Part shown: positions 55,557 to 63,685 of the stretch, piece by piece
Layout: every line of letters starts with the position of its first letter
Numbering within the stretch: the first letter of the stretch is position 1
NCBI RefSeq assembly: GCF_011398155.1
Contig: NZ_AP021888.1
Coordinates: forward strand, 727,501 to 791,500
Length of the DNA: 64,000 nt
Direction: 5' to 3'
Source of the DNA: Thiosulfativibrio zosterae
Lineage (GTDB): Bacteria > Pseudomonadota > Gammaproteobacteria > Thiomicrospirales > Thiomicrospiraceae
Position numbers and translations under genes: made by a program
Notes under the pieces: model-generated
What the model saw: only the letters and a program-made list of their open reading frames with translations
What the model was told of the DNA's origin: nothing
Database searches by the model: none

Positions 55557-55762
55557 TTGTCTTAATTTTGTAAGTCCTGAACTATTGCGATTTTTTTCAA
55601 CTCCCTAACCTCTTTTTCTAAAGTTGTTTGTACAACCTTTCTCCTAAGTGTTTGAAAAGTATGCGTATCAAAGTTTCTATATTTTAAATTTATGGCGTCA
55701 TAAAGCTTCGCTAAGTTGTTGGTCTATAAACTAAAATTCAAATTTTCGTGAGGTAAAGTGGG
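55557..55762. other. Gene-free stretch before the mraZ promoter
   Basis: Holds TTTATG/CATAAA arms with a GCGT spacer (55689-55704). No reading frame or RNA gene is supported. Confidence 0.4.
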
Positions 55763-55791
55763 TTGACACTGGCTCGTTGATGCAATATAGT
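55763..55791 (+). promoter_or_regulatory. mraZ promoter (dcw operon)
   Basis: TTGACA (55763-55768), 17-bp spacer, TATAGT (55786-55791), the best sigma70 promoter in the window. Start expected near 55798. Confidence 0.85.
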
Positions 55792-55823
55792 GGCGTCAAG
55801 TGGAAAAAAGTGGTGGAAAGTGG
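55790..55823 (+). promoter_or_regulatory. MraZ operator: four GTGG repeats
   Basis: GTGG at 55790, 55800, 55810 and 55820, each exactly 10 bp apart. Tandem TGG-type repeats at this period are the known MraZ operator form. They overlap the -10 and the transcription start. Confidence 0.88.
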
Positions 55824-55830
55824 TTATCCC

Positions 55831-56289
55831 ATGTTGTTTTTTCGAGGCATCAACTCAATCAGTGTAGACCCAAAAGGGCGTTTGGCTATTCCAAAGCGCT
55901 ATAGGGATACGATTGCCGAAGCTTCAGAAAATCAACTCATTGCCACAATTGACCTACATAGCCCTTGTTTACTCATTTATACCCTTGATGAATGGGAGAT
56001 TATAGAGCGTAAACTCATGTCATTACCCAATGTTGACCCCAAAACCCGTGAAGTGCAAAGACTCTTGTTAGGTCATGCAACTGAAATGGAGATGGATGCG
56101 CAAGGTCGGGTTTTGTTACCCAGTTTATTGCGTGATCACGCTCGTTTAGATAAGGATGCAATATTGTTGGGTCAAGGTAATAAATTTGAATTGTGGTCAC
56201 AAGAAGCTTGGGATGCCAGTCGTCCAGAAATGTTGGTATCTGCCTCAGCAGGTCAAGTGTCTGAGTCCTTGGCCAGTTTGAGTTTATAA
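55831..56289 (+). CDS. mraZ: Transcriptional regulator MraZ
   Basis: 152 residues from ATG 55831, the E. coli length. An open frame reaches back to a TTG at 55777 but that part is promoter and operator. Two SpoVT/AbrB-like repeats: FRGINSISVDPKGRLAIPKRYRDTI and LLGHATEMEMDAQGRVLLPSLLRDHA. It forms a ring and represses its own dcw operon. The next gene rsmH starts one base after the stop. Confidence 0.97.
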   Translation: MLFFRGINSISVDPKGRLAIPKRYRDTIAEASENQLIATIDLHSPCLLIYTLDEWEIIERKLMSLPNVDPKTREVQRLLLGHATEMEMDAQGRVLLPSLLRDHARLDKDAILLGQGNKFELWSQEAWDASRPEMLVSASAGQVSESLASLSL

Positions 56290-56290
56290 G

Positions 56291-57220
56291 ATGGAAGAGA
56301 CCCAAACGATTCATTATTCGGTGTTATTGCATGAATCCATTGAAGGCTTGGCTATCAAGCCTGAAGGTATTTATATTGATGGCACCTTTGGGCGCGGCGG
56401 CCATAGTCGCCAAATTTTAAAGTATTTAAATGACAAGGGTCAGTTACTGGCCATTGATCAAGACCCGGAGGCGATTGCTTTTGCCGAGCAAATGACCCAT
56501 CCGGGGTTCCAAATTCAACACGGCAGCTTTGAAGCTTTAGAGGAATTTTGTGAAGCCAGAGGCTGGGTAGGCCGTGTTGACGGTATTCTCCTTGATTTAG
56601 GCGTTTCGTCCCCGCAGTTAGATGATGCAGAAAGAGGTTTTAGTTTTATGCGTGAAGGACCTTTGGATATGCGGATGAATCCGCAGCAAGGTTTGAGCGC
56701 CAAAGACTGGATTGCACAAGTGGATGAAAAAACGCTTTCTCAGGTATTAAGACAATACGGTGAGGAAAAATTTTCGGGTCGTATTGCGCGCGTCATCAAA
56801 GAATGGTCGGATGCAGATAAATTGCATACCACTTTGGATTTGGTAGAGGCAATAAAAATCGCTGCTCCTAAGGTAGATAAAAACAAGCATCCTGCCACTC
56901 GAAGCTTTCAAGCCATTCGTATCGCAGTCAATCGTGAGTTGGATGTTTTAAAGTCTGTTTTGGAGAGCGCTGTTAAGGTTTTGGCGACGCAAGGACGCAT
57001 GAGTATCATCAGTTTTCACTCGCTAGAAGACAGAATTGTGAAGCAGTTTTTGCGAGATCAGTCCACTTTAAGAGATTTATTTCCAGATTCACCGGTTCAA
57101 TTGGCTGTGGTTGAGCCAGTTTTGAATCGGATTGGCAAGCCAATTTTTCCATCGGATGAAGAGTGCCGATTGAATCCAAGATCCCGCAGTGCGGTATTGA
57201 GAGTGGCAGAAAAAATTTAG
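56291..57220 (+). CDS. rsmH: 16S rRNA m4C1402 methyltransferase RsmH
   Basis: 309 residues. SAM-dependent; it methylates N4 of C1402 in 16S rRNA. Seen: HYSVLLHESIEGLAIKPEG, GTFGRGGHSRQIL, AIDQDPEAI, GILLDLGVSSPQLDDAERGFSF, PLDMRMN and ISFHSLEDRIVKQFLR. It is translationally close to mraZ. It is followed by an 85-bp gap and ftsZ, where other gammaproteobacteria have ftsL. Confidence 0.98.
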   Translation: MEETQTIHYSVLLHESIEGLAIKPEGIYIDGTFGRGGHSRQILKYLNDKGQLLAIDQDPEAIAFAEQMTHPGFQIQHGSFEALEEFCEARGWVGRVDGILLDLGVSSPQLDDAERGFSFMREGPLDMRMNPQQGLSAKDWIAQVDEKTLSQVLRQYGEEKFSGRIARVIKEWSDADKLHTTLDLVEAIKIAAPKVDKNKHPATRSFQAIRIAVNRELDVLKSVLESAVKVLATQGRMSIISFHSLEDRIVKQFLRDQSTLRDLFPDSPVQLAVVEPVLNRIGKPIFPSDEECRLNPRSRSAVLRVAEKI

Positions 57221-57305
57221 CGTTTTGTGGCGAAGTGGCCGCGAAATGAAGTTTAAGTTAATCATTATGTTTTAAACATGTTTTATGGTCGGTAGGGGAG
57301 TCATC

Positions 57306-58478
57306 ATGAAATTTAATTTACAAGAAACAACGGTACAAACCTTTGGTATGCCAAAGATTATGGTCATAGGATTGGGCGGTGGCGGCGGCAACGCAGTGGA
57401 CTATATGGTGCGTTCACAAGTAGAAGGCGTTGATTTTATTTGCGCCAATACCGATGCTCAAGCCCTAAATAACTCATTGGTCGAAAACTGTATTCAGTTA
57501 GGTTCAAATGGTTTGGGTGCTGGCGCAAATCCAGAAAAAGGCATGCAAGCCGCTCAAGAAAATATCGAACAAGTTAAGCAAGCCATTAAGGGTGCTGACA
57601 TGTTATTCATCACTGCGGGTATGGGTGGTGGAACGGGCACTGGCTCAGCGCCTGTGGTTGCTAAGGCAGCACGCGAAATGGGTATTTTGACCGTAGGTGT
57701 TGTGAGTAAGCCTTTTAATTTTGAGCGTCGCACCAAAGTTGCTGATGCTGGTATTGAAGCCTTAGCGGCAGAAGTCGATTCTTTAATTACCGTTCCTAAC
57801 GATAAATTATTAAAAGTGTTAGGTCGTGATTTTGTGCTAGCGAAAGCATTTGATTATGCGAATGAAGTTCTTTTTGGCGCAGTACAAGGGATTTCAGAGT
57901 TAGTGACTCGTCCAGGTTTAATGAACGTGGATTTTGAAGATTTGCGTACTGTGATGTCAGAGCGCGGAATTGCAATGATGGGTGTAGGACATGCTAAGGG
58001 CGAAGATCGCGCCATTAAAGCTGCCGAGAAAGCCATTGCCAACCCTTTGTTAGAAGATATTTCAGTGGCTGGCGCTCGTGGAATTTTAGTTAACATTACC
58101 AGCGGTTTGGATTTCACCATTGGTGAGTTTAATGAAGTCGGTGATGTGATTGATTCAGTTGCTTCGCCAGATGCTAAAGTCATTATTGGGACATCAATTG
58201 ATGAAACCATGCAAGATGAAATTCGTGTGACTATTGTCGCCACAGGATTAATGAGTTCTGAAGCCGTCAAGAAACCAGAAGTGGTTAAGCCTAATATTGC
58301 CGCGGTACAAGCGATTAAACAAGAAGAAATGCAATTAGAGCCTGTTAAAGTTGCACCCAAGGTTGAGCCTGAAATCGTTAGACCTAAAATGGTGGTAAAC
58401 GGTGGTGTTACGGGTAGCGTTGATGGAAACTCCAATTACTTGGATATTCCAGCATTTCTTCGCCGTCAAGCCGATTAA
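57306..58478 (+). CDS. ftsZ: Cell division protein FtsZ
   Basis: 390 residues from ATG 57306 (AGGGGAG upstream); an ATG at 57285 lacks a site. Tubulin-type GTPase of the Z ring. Seen: VIGLGGGGGNAVDYMV, the nucleotide signature GGGTGTG (107-113), the T7 catalytic-loop segment NVDFEDLRTVMSERG and the C-terminal peptide YLDIPAFLRRQAD that binds FtsA and ZipA. All key residues are present and the linker is short. Its place between rsmH and ftsL is unusual; normally it ends the cluster after ftsA. Whether a second ftsZ exists cannot be seen here. Confidence 0.98.
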   Translation: MKFNLQETTVQTFGMPKIMVIGLGGGGGNAVDYMVRSQVEGVDFICANTDAQALNNSLVENCIQLGSNGLGAGANPEKGMQAAQENIEQVKQAIKGADMLFITAGMGGGTGTGSAPVVAKAAREMGILTVGVVSKPFNFERRTKVADAGIEALAAEVDSLITVPNDKLLKVLGRDFVLAKAFDYANEVLFGAVQGISELVTRPGLMNVDFEDLRTVMSERGIAMMGVGHAKGEDRAIKAAEKAIANPLLEDISVAGARGILVNITSGLDFTIGEFNEVGDVIDSVASPDAKVIIGTSIDETMQDEIRVTIVATGLMSSEAVKKPEVVKPNIAAVQAIKQEEMQLEPVKVAPKVEPEIVRPKMVVNGGVTGSVDGNSNYLDIPAFLRRQAD

Positions 58479-58484
58479 GTGAAA

Positions 58485-58505
58485 CCTCTAGGATTGTTCT
58501 AGAGG
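58485..58505 (+). terminator. Hairpin after ftsZ
   Basis: CCTCTAG and CTAGAGG (58485-58491, 58499-58505) with a 7-nt loop, six bases after the stop; no T run follows. It may stabilise the ftsZ mRNA 3' end. Confidence 0.5.
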
Positions 58506-58525
58506 CATAACCTAGCGACGAACGC

Positions 58526-58933
58526 GTGAATTTGTCATCCCCATCAAAACCCAGTCGACCCTTATGGCGTCGGTCTGGGTTTTTTGCATTCATACTTTTA
58601 GGAATTTCGATGATTTTGCTGTTGGCGGTTGTTCAGGTTCAGCATCAAGTGCGCTTATTAGAAACAAAGTATTCTGATAAATTGATGCAACAAAAAAACT
58701 TGCAAGAAGAATGGGGGCGCTTAAGTCTTGAGCGCAATCATCTAACGGCACCAGCGAGAGTTGAGCATTTGGCAACCCAAAAATTGGGAATGCATTTAAT
58801 CTCTAACTCAGATAATCAAGCGCAAGTTATTTTCATTAAGCCTGTTATGTCTGATATGTCGGGTGAGCCAATGGTCGCAGGAACTCAAGAAATCGTGATC
58901 CCAACGGTTGAGCAGGAAACTGTACCGAAATGA
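58526..58933 (+). CDS. ftsL: Cell division protein FtsL
   Basis: 135 residues. Bitopic membrane protein of the FtsQLB complex: short basic N-terminus, one helix (about 19-39, FFAFILLGISMILLLAVVQV), then a periplasmic coiled coil and HLATQKLGMHL typical of FtsL. GTG 58526 is the only start that keeps the whole membrane helix; an ATG at 58610 with AGGA upstream would cut it. A terminator-like hairpin (58546-58585) lies inside the first 20 codons. The stop overlaps the ftsI start (ATGA). Confidence 0.9.
   Translation: MNLSSPSKPSRPLWRRSGFFAFILLGISMILLLAVVQVQHQVRLLETKYSDKLMQQKNLQEEWGRLSLERNHLTAPARVEHLATQKLGMHLISNSDNQAQVIFIKPVMSDMSGEPMVAGTQEIVIPTVEQETVPK
58546..58585 (+). terminator. Terminator-like hairpin inside the 5' end of ftsL
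   Basis: AAAACCCAG (58546-58554) pairs perfectly with CTGGGTTTT (58575-58583), extended inside by CGAC (58556-58559) with GTCG (58569-58572), and ends in six T (58580-58585). By form it is an intrinsic terminator between ftsZ and the rest of the cluster, yet it is within coding sequence. Confidence 0.65.
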
Positions 58934-60726
58934 GTTTATATCAGGCCAATCGTCGTATCAAAAGAGATTCGGTTGTCTTTGTGATGATAGCCATTATTGC
59001 GTTATTGGTTTTAGCAAGAGCTTTTTATGTGCAGATTCTTCAGGCTGAATTTTTACAGTCCGAGGGTGATAAACGTCAAATACGCACCTTGGAAATTCCC
59101 GCGGCACGCGGCACTATCTTTGATCGACAAGGGTCTGTTTTAGCTTTAAGTACGCCCATGGCATCCGTGTGGTGCGATCCCAAAGTTTTGGCACCTTATT
59201 TGGATATACAGGCGCATTTGTCTAAAGGGGATTTGAGTGTATTGGTTGAACATAATGAGAAAGAAATTTCGCGTTTGAAAAAACAACTCGCTAACTATCA
59301 ACAGGTCATGAGTTGGTTGGGCTTGTCTGCGAATATGGTTTCTCAAAAAGTGGCAGGTCAACCGGATAGACGATTTTTATATTTAAAGCGTTCCATTCAG
59401 CCAACACTGGCACAAAAAATAGATGACCTTAATATTCCAGGAATTTACGTCGAAAATGAATATAAGCGCTATTATCCTGGTGGCGAAACCACTGCGCATT
59501 TAGTGGGTTTTACAGACATTGATGGCAAGGGTTTGTCGGGTGTTGAATCGACTTATCATGATTGGTTGACCGGGCAATCGGGAAAAAAACAAGTCATCAA
59601 AGATCGTGCGGGGCATGTGATTGATTTTGTGCAAGACATTACTGAAGATAAGCCCGGTAAAGATTTGGTGTTGAGTATTGATAAGGATGTGCAGTTCTTT
59701 TTAGAGCGCGCGTTAAAGCGTGCCATGATTGAACACCAAGCCAAGGCTGCTACGGCAGTTGTGTTAGACGCTAAAACGGGTGAAATTTTATCCATGGCGA
59801 GTTTGCCTGCGTTTAATCCTAATGATCGGTCACAGTTAACCGGTGAAGGCATTCGTAATCGAGTGATTACAGATGTGGTAGAGCCGGGTTCTACAGTCAA
59901 ACCAATTGTTATTGCGAAAGCGCTAGACTTGGGTTTGGTTTCGTTGGATGAAGAAATAAACACCAGTCCAGGCTCGATCACCATTCAAGGTCAAAGAGTC
60001 ACTGATCCCAAAGATAAGGGGCGTTTAACACCCGAGCAAATCATCGAAAAATCAAGCAATGTCGGTATGGTTAAGGTTGCTATGCGTATGAAACCTGAGC
60101 AGCTTTGGCAGCTTTATCAAGATGTTGGGTTTGCGCAAGATTTAGGTATCTTTTTGCCGGGCGAATCTCTAGGGTTTATGAAGCGTTATAGTGAATGGCA
60201 AAAAATTGAACATGCCTCGGCGGCTTACGGTTATGGATTTAACATTAACCTATTACAGCTGGCCAAGGCTTACACCATCTTTGCAAACGATGGTCAGCTG
60301 GTTCCTTTAAGCATTTTAAAGAAAACGCAGGGTAATGAAAATGCTTTAGAAACCCGAATTCAAGTCGTGTCACCCGAGTCCGCTCATGAAGTGTTGGAAA
60401 TGATGGAGAAGGTTGTCGGTAGCCACGGTACTGCTCCGCAAGCGCATATTGCCGGTTACCGTGTGGCGGGTAAAACGGGAACGGCGCATAAAACCAAGCG
60501 TGGTGGTTACGAAGAAAACCAATATTTTGCCTATTTTGCAGGATTGGTTCCGGTTTCTGACCCAAGATTTATCATGGTGGTGGCGGTGAATGAGCCGAGT
60601 CGCGGTATTTATTATGGCGGCAGTGTGGCGGCACCTATTTTTAAAGAGGTCATGACTGAAGTGTTGCGTTTATACAATGTGCCAACAGACATAGTCAAGG
60701 AGGTGATGAATGCGCCCTCTTTATGA
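58930..60726 (+). CDS. ftsI: Peptidoglycan transpeptidase FtsI (PBP3)
   Basis: 598 residues. It cross-links septal peptidoglycan. One N-terminal membrane helix (about 14-34), the dimerisation domain with RGTIFDRQG, and the transpeptidase domain with the active-site Ser321 in PGSTVKP, SSN at 375-377 and KTGTA at 514-518. It overlaps ftsL by four bases and murE by 17. Confidence 0.98.
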   Translation: MSLYQANRRIKRDSVVFVMIAIIALLVLARAFYVQILQAEFLQSEGDKRQIRTLEIPAARGTIFDRQGSVLALSTPMASVWCDPKVLAPYLDIQAHLSKGDLSVLVEHNEKEISRLKKQLANYQQVMSWLGLSANMVSQKVAGQPDRRFLYLKRSIQPTLAQKIDDLNIPGIYVENEYKRYYPGGETTAHLVGFTDIDGKGLSGVESTYHDWLTGQSGKKQVIKDRAGHVIDFVQDITEDKPGKDLVLSIDKDVQFFLERALKRAMIEHQAKAATAVVLDAKTGEILSMASLPAFNPNDRSQLTGEGIRNRVITDVVEPGSTVKPIVIAKALDLGLVSLDEEINTSPGSITIQGQRVTDPKDKGRLTPEQIIEKSSNVGMVKVAMRMKPEQLWQLYQDVGFAQDLGIFLPGESLGFMKRYSEWQKIEHASAAYGYGFNINLLQLAKAYTIFANDGQLVPLSILKKTQGNENALETRIQVVSPESAHEVLEMMEKVVGSHGTAPQAHIAGYRVAGKTGTAHKTKRGGYEENQYFAYFAGLVPVSDPRFIMVVAVNEPSRGIYYGGSVAAPIFKEVMTEVLRLYNVPTDIVKEVMNAPSL

Positions 60727-62287
60727 TGTTTGGCAGTTTATCAGCCAATCCACGGATCTCGTTATTCTGAATGGGCATCTTGGGGATGCTGCGAATTATC
60801 CCATCCAAGATTTGTTTGATGATTCTCGTCAAGTACAAGCCAACAGTGTTTTTATCGCTGTTTCTGGAAATAAGCTGCACGGCAATGCTTTTATCGAAAA
60901 GGCCATCACACAAGGTGCAATATGCGTCATCACAGATGAGAAACCCTGCGAGGAAGTCTTAAGCCAAATGCCACCAGCAGTGGCCATTTGGTGGGTTGCC
61001 GATTTGGTCACTGTCTTACCCAAATTGGCCGCCTGGTTTTATAACGCACCCTCAACACAATTAAAACTGATAGGCATAACGGGCACCAATGGTAAAACCT
61101 CAACGGCGTTTTATACCGCCCAATTACTAAGCCATTTAACCCATGAACCCGTTGCCATGATTGGCACTTTGGGAAATGGTCTTGTGACTTATGATGCCAA
61201 TGTAGCCTCTAATCCGCTGAAAGTCGATTTGGAAGTGAGCCCAAATACCACACCAGATGTCATCGTATTGAATCGTGTGTTGGCAAAGTTTGTGGCGCAG
61301 GGCATTCGTTATTGCGTGATGGAAGTTTCATCGCATGGCATTGTTTTAAATCGTATCGCGGGACTGATTTTTAATGCGGTCGCTTTAACACAGGTGACCC
61401 GAGATCATTTAGATTTTCACCAAACGGAAGCGGCTTATCGTCAGGCAAAGCAAGCATTATTTGAAGACTACTCCGCAACTTATCAAGTGCTTAATTTAGA
61501 TGATGCATTGGGTCAAGCGCTTTATGCTTCGGATGCTCAGCCATCTAAAAAGTTTGGCTATTCCCTGCAAGTTGCAGCCGATTTGTCACTGTTAAATTTA
61601 AAGCTAAATGCGCAAGGCATGATGTTTGATATTGCAACTGAGCATGCCAAATTTGCAACGCATGCCGCGTTAATGGGTAGATTTAATGCTGAAAATCTAG
61701 CCTGTGCGGTTGGATTGAGTTTGGTGAATGGTTTTGAGCTGTCGGCCATAGTAGAGGCGCTTCCCAAGTTGCAAGCAGTCACGGGGCGTATGGAAAAAGT
61801 TCGCAGTCTGCCCAGTGTATTGGTCGATTATGCCCACACGCCGGATGCTTTGCAGCAGGCATTGTTGGCGGTGCGCCAACACATGGCGCCGGTCGAAACT
61901 ACTGGGCAGTCCGACCAGAAACTTTGGGTGGTGTTTGGGTGTGGCGGCAATCGTGATAAGGGCAAGCGGCCTTTAATGGGCAAGGTTTCTCAAAATTATG
62001 CAGATGCGGTGGTTTTAACCGATGATAATCCGCGTTGCGAAGCCTCTTATGATATTTTGAGCGATATTTTGCAAGGCTTTAATCCGACAAAACATCCGCA
62101 ACCGCTGATGATTCCTGATCGCCAAACTGCCATAGAAACCGCATTGTCGCAAGCCAATCCGCAAGATATTATTCTCATCGCGGGTAAAGGGCATGAAACC
62201 TATCAAGCCTTTTGCCAAGAACAAACCTATTTTAGTGATCAAGCTACTGTGCTGGCGTGGAAGAAAAAAGATGACATGGACTCTTAA
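60710..62287 (+). CDS. murE: UDP-MurNAc-tripeptide ligase (meso-diaminopimelate adding)
   Basis: 525 residues. It adds meso-diaminopimelate to UDP-MurNAc-L-Ala-D-Glu. N-terminal FDDSRQVQANSVFIAVSG binds the UDP part; ATP loop GITGTNGKTSTAFY; VMEVSSHGI; and the DNPR motif in TDDNPRCEAS that selects diaminopimelate over lysine. It overlaps murF by 17 bases. Confidence 0.97.
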   Translation: MRPLYDVWQFISQSTDLVILNGHLGDAANYPIQDLFDDSRQVQANSVFIAVSGNKLHGNAFIEKAITQGAICVITDEKPCEEVLSQMPPAVAIWWVADLVTVLPKLAAWFYNAPSTQLKLIGITGTNGKTSTAFYTAQLLSHLTHEPVAMIGTLGNGLVTYDANVASNPLKVDLEVSPNTTPDVIVLNRVLAKFVAQGIRYCVMEVSSHGIVLNRIAGLIFNAVALTQVTRDHLDFHQTEAAYRQAKQALFEDYSATYQVLNLDDALGQALYASDAQPSKKFGYSLQVAADLSLLNLKLNAQGMMFDIATEHAKFATHAALMGRFNAENLACAVGLSLVNGFELSAIVEALPKLQAVTGRMEKVRSLPSVLVDYAHTPDALQQALLAVRQHMAPVETTGQSDQKLWVVFGCGGNRDKGKRPLMGKVSQNYADAVVLTDDNPRCEASYDILSDILQGFNPTKHPQPLMIPDRQTAIETALSQANPQDIILIAGKGHETYQAFCQEQTYFSDQATVLAWKKKDDMDS

Positions 62288-63674
62288 ACAACTTAGTGAT
62301 GCAGTAAAAGGGCAGGTAATTAGTGCAAGCGCTGATGCTGAATCAATTACATTTGAACGCATGATAACCGATAGTCGTCAGATACAAGACGGGGACTGCT
62401 ATGTTGCCCTGCAAGGTCAGAAATTTGATGGCCATGATTTTATTCCTCAAGCCATCAAGCATGGGGTTGCTGTTATCTTGGCGTCTAATCCAGAAGTGGC
62501 CCAACATTTGGATATTCCAGTGGTGCTGGTGTCAGATACACGCATCGCCCTAGGGCAGTTTGCGGCATGGCATCGTTTGCAATGCCCATTGAAAACTTTG
62601 TTTGCCATTACGGGTAGCAATGGCAAGACCACTTGTAAAACCATGTTGCACAGTGTGTTAGCCCATTTAGGTCATACTTTAGCAACCGAAGGGAATTTAA
62701 ATAATGATTATGGCGTTCCCAGAACGCTCTTAAATATTCAACCCTCACATGATTACGCGGTGATTGAAATGGGTGCCAACCATGGTGGGGAAATACAGTA
62801 TTTAACCCATTTAGCTCAGCCCAATGTGGCGATGATTACGCAAGCTTCAAAAGCGCATTTGGAAGGCTTCGGGTCTTTGCAAGGCGTGATTAATACCAAG
62901 GGTGAAATTTTTGAAGGGTTATTGCCCGGTGGCAAAGCCATTATCAATTTAGATTCTCCGGGGAGCGAGCAATGGCTGGCATCTTGTCAAGCCCTCGATC
63001 GCCAAGTGCTTAGCTTTGGTCGTTCAGAACAAGCAGATGTTCGAGTGCTGAAAGTGACACAAAATGACATAGGTATTCAAGTCGATCTCAAATTACCGGA
63101 TCAATCTCAAGTGCAAGTGCAGTTGTCCGTATTGGGCCCGCATAACGCCATGAATGTGGCGGGCGTGATTGCTTGTGGTTGGGCGGCAGGCTTAAATTGG
63201 GCGCAAATTCAACCAGGCCTGGTCAATTTTAGAGCCGTTTCGGGGCGTTTAATGACTTATCCGTTAAAGCAAGGTGTTCTGATTGACGACAGTTACAATG
63301 CCAATCCAACCTCGGTTAAAGCCGGTATTGATACATTGATGGGCTTGAATGGACAGCATTTAGTCTGCTTGGGGTCTATGGCAGAATTGGGCGAACAAAG
63401 TTTAGCGGCGCACCAGTCGGTGATTGATTATGCAATGAATGCGGGTGTTGAGTCTATTTTTGTGATGGGTGCAGGTTATGCAGAGTGTCAGTCGAATGAT
63501 GCAAAAGTTCAGTGGTTTGCCAGCCATGATGCCATGATTGAAGCGGCGCAAAACACGATTCAACAAAATGTAGAAATCAAGATGAATATTCTGGTGAAAG
63601 GCTCGCGTTCTGCAGGCATGGAAGTGGTCAGCCAGACCTTGATTTCTAATAACAAACAAACACACAACGGCTAG
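62271..63674 (+). CDS. murF: UDP-MurNAc-tripeptide D-Ala-D-Ala ligase
   Basis: 467 residues from ATG 62271 ([14 protein letters not shown]); the frame is open 26 codons further into murE. It adds D-Ala-D-Ala to complete the pentapeptide precursor. Seen: [21 protein letters not shown] loop [45 protein letters not shown] and [16 protein letters not shown]. Palindrome copy 8 (63211-63224) lies near codon 314, encoding Gln-Pro-Gly-Leu-Val-Asn. Confidence 0.97.
   Translation: MTWTLKQLSDAVKGQVISASADAESITFERMITDSRQIQDGDCYVALQGQKFDGHDFIPQAIKHGVAVILASNPEVAQHLDIPVVLVSDTRIALGQFAAWHRLQCPLKTLFAITGSNGKTTCKTMLHSVLAHLGHTLATEGNLNNDYGVPRTLLNIQPSHDYAVIEMGANHGGEIQYLTHLAQPNVAMITQASKAHLEGFGSLQGVINTKGEIFEGLLPGGKAIINLDSPGSEQWLASCQALDRQVLSFGRSEQADVRVLKVTQNDIGIQVDLKLPDQSQVQVQLSVLGPHNAMNVAGVIACGWAAGLNWAQIQPGLVNFRAVSGRLMTYPLKQGVLIDDSYNANPTSVKAGIDTLMGLNGQHLVCLGSMAELGEQSLAAHQSVIDYAMNAGVESIFVMGAGYAECQSNDAKVQWFASHDAMIEAAQNTIQQNVEIKMNILVKGSRSAGMEVVSQTLISNNKQTHNG
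63211..63224. repeat. AACCAGGCCTGGTC, exact core, copy 8, inside murF
   Basis: Exact 12-bp core (63212-63223) in coding sequence, again in the frame giving Pro-Gly-Leu-Val. Confidence 0.9.
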
Positions 63675-63685
63675 GAGCAACCTGT

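Noticed and set aside
55777-55830. N-terminal extension of mraZ
   Set aside because: It coincides with the -10 and four GTGG operator repeats, and removing it gives the standard 152-residue protein.
57227-57238. Two GTGG before ftsZ as an MraZ site
   Set aside because: They are 8 bp apart, not 10, and are only two.
58610-58933. Shorter ftsL from ATG 58610 with a better ribosome site
   Set aside because: It would remove most of the single membrane helix required for FtsL. The possibility is kept only as a caveat to the hairpin finding.
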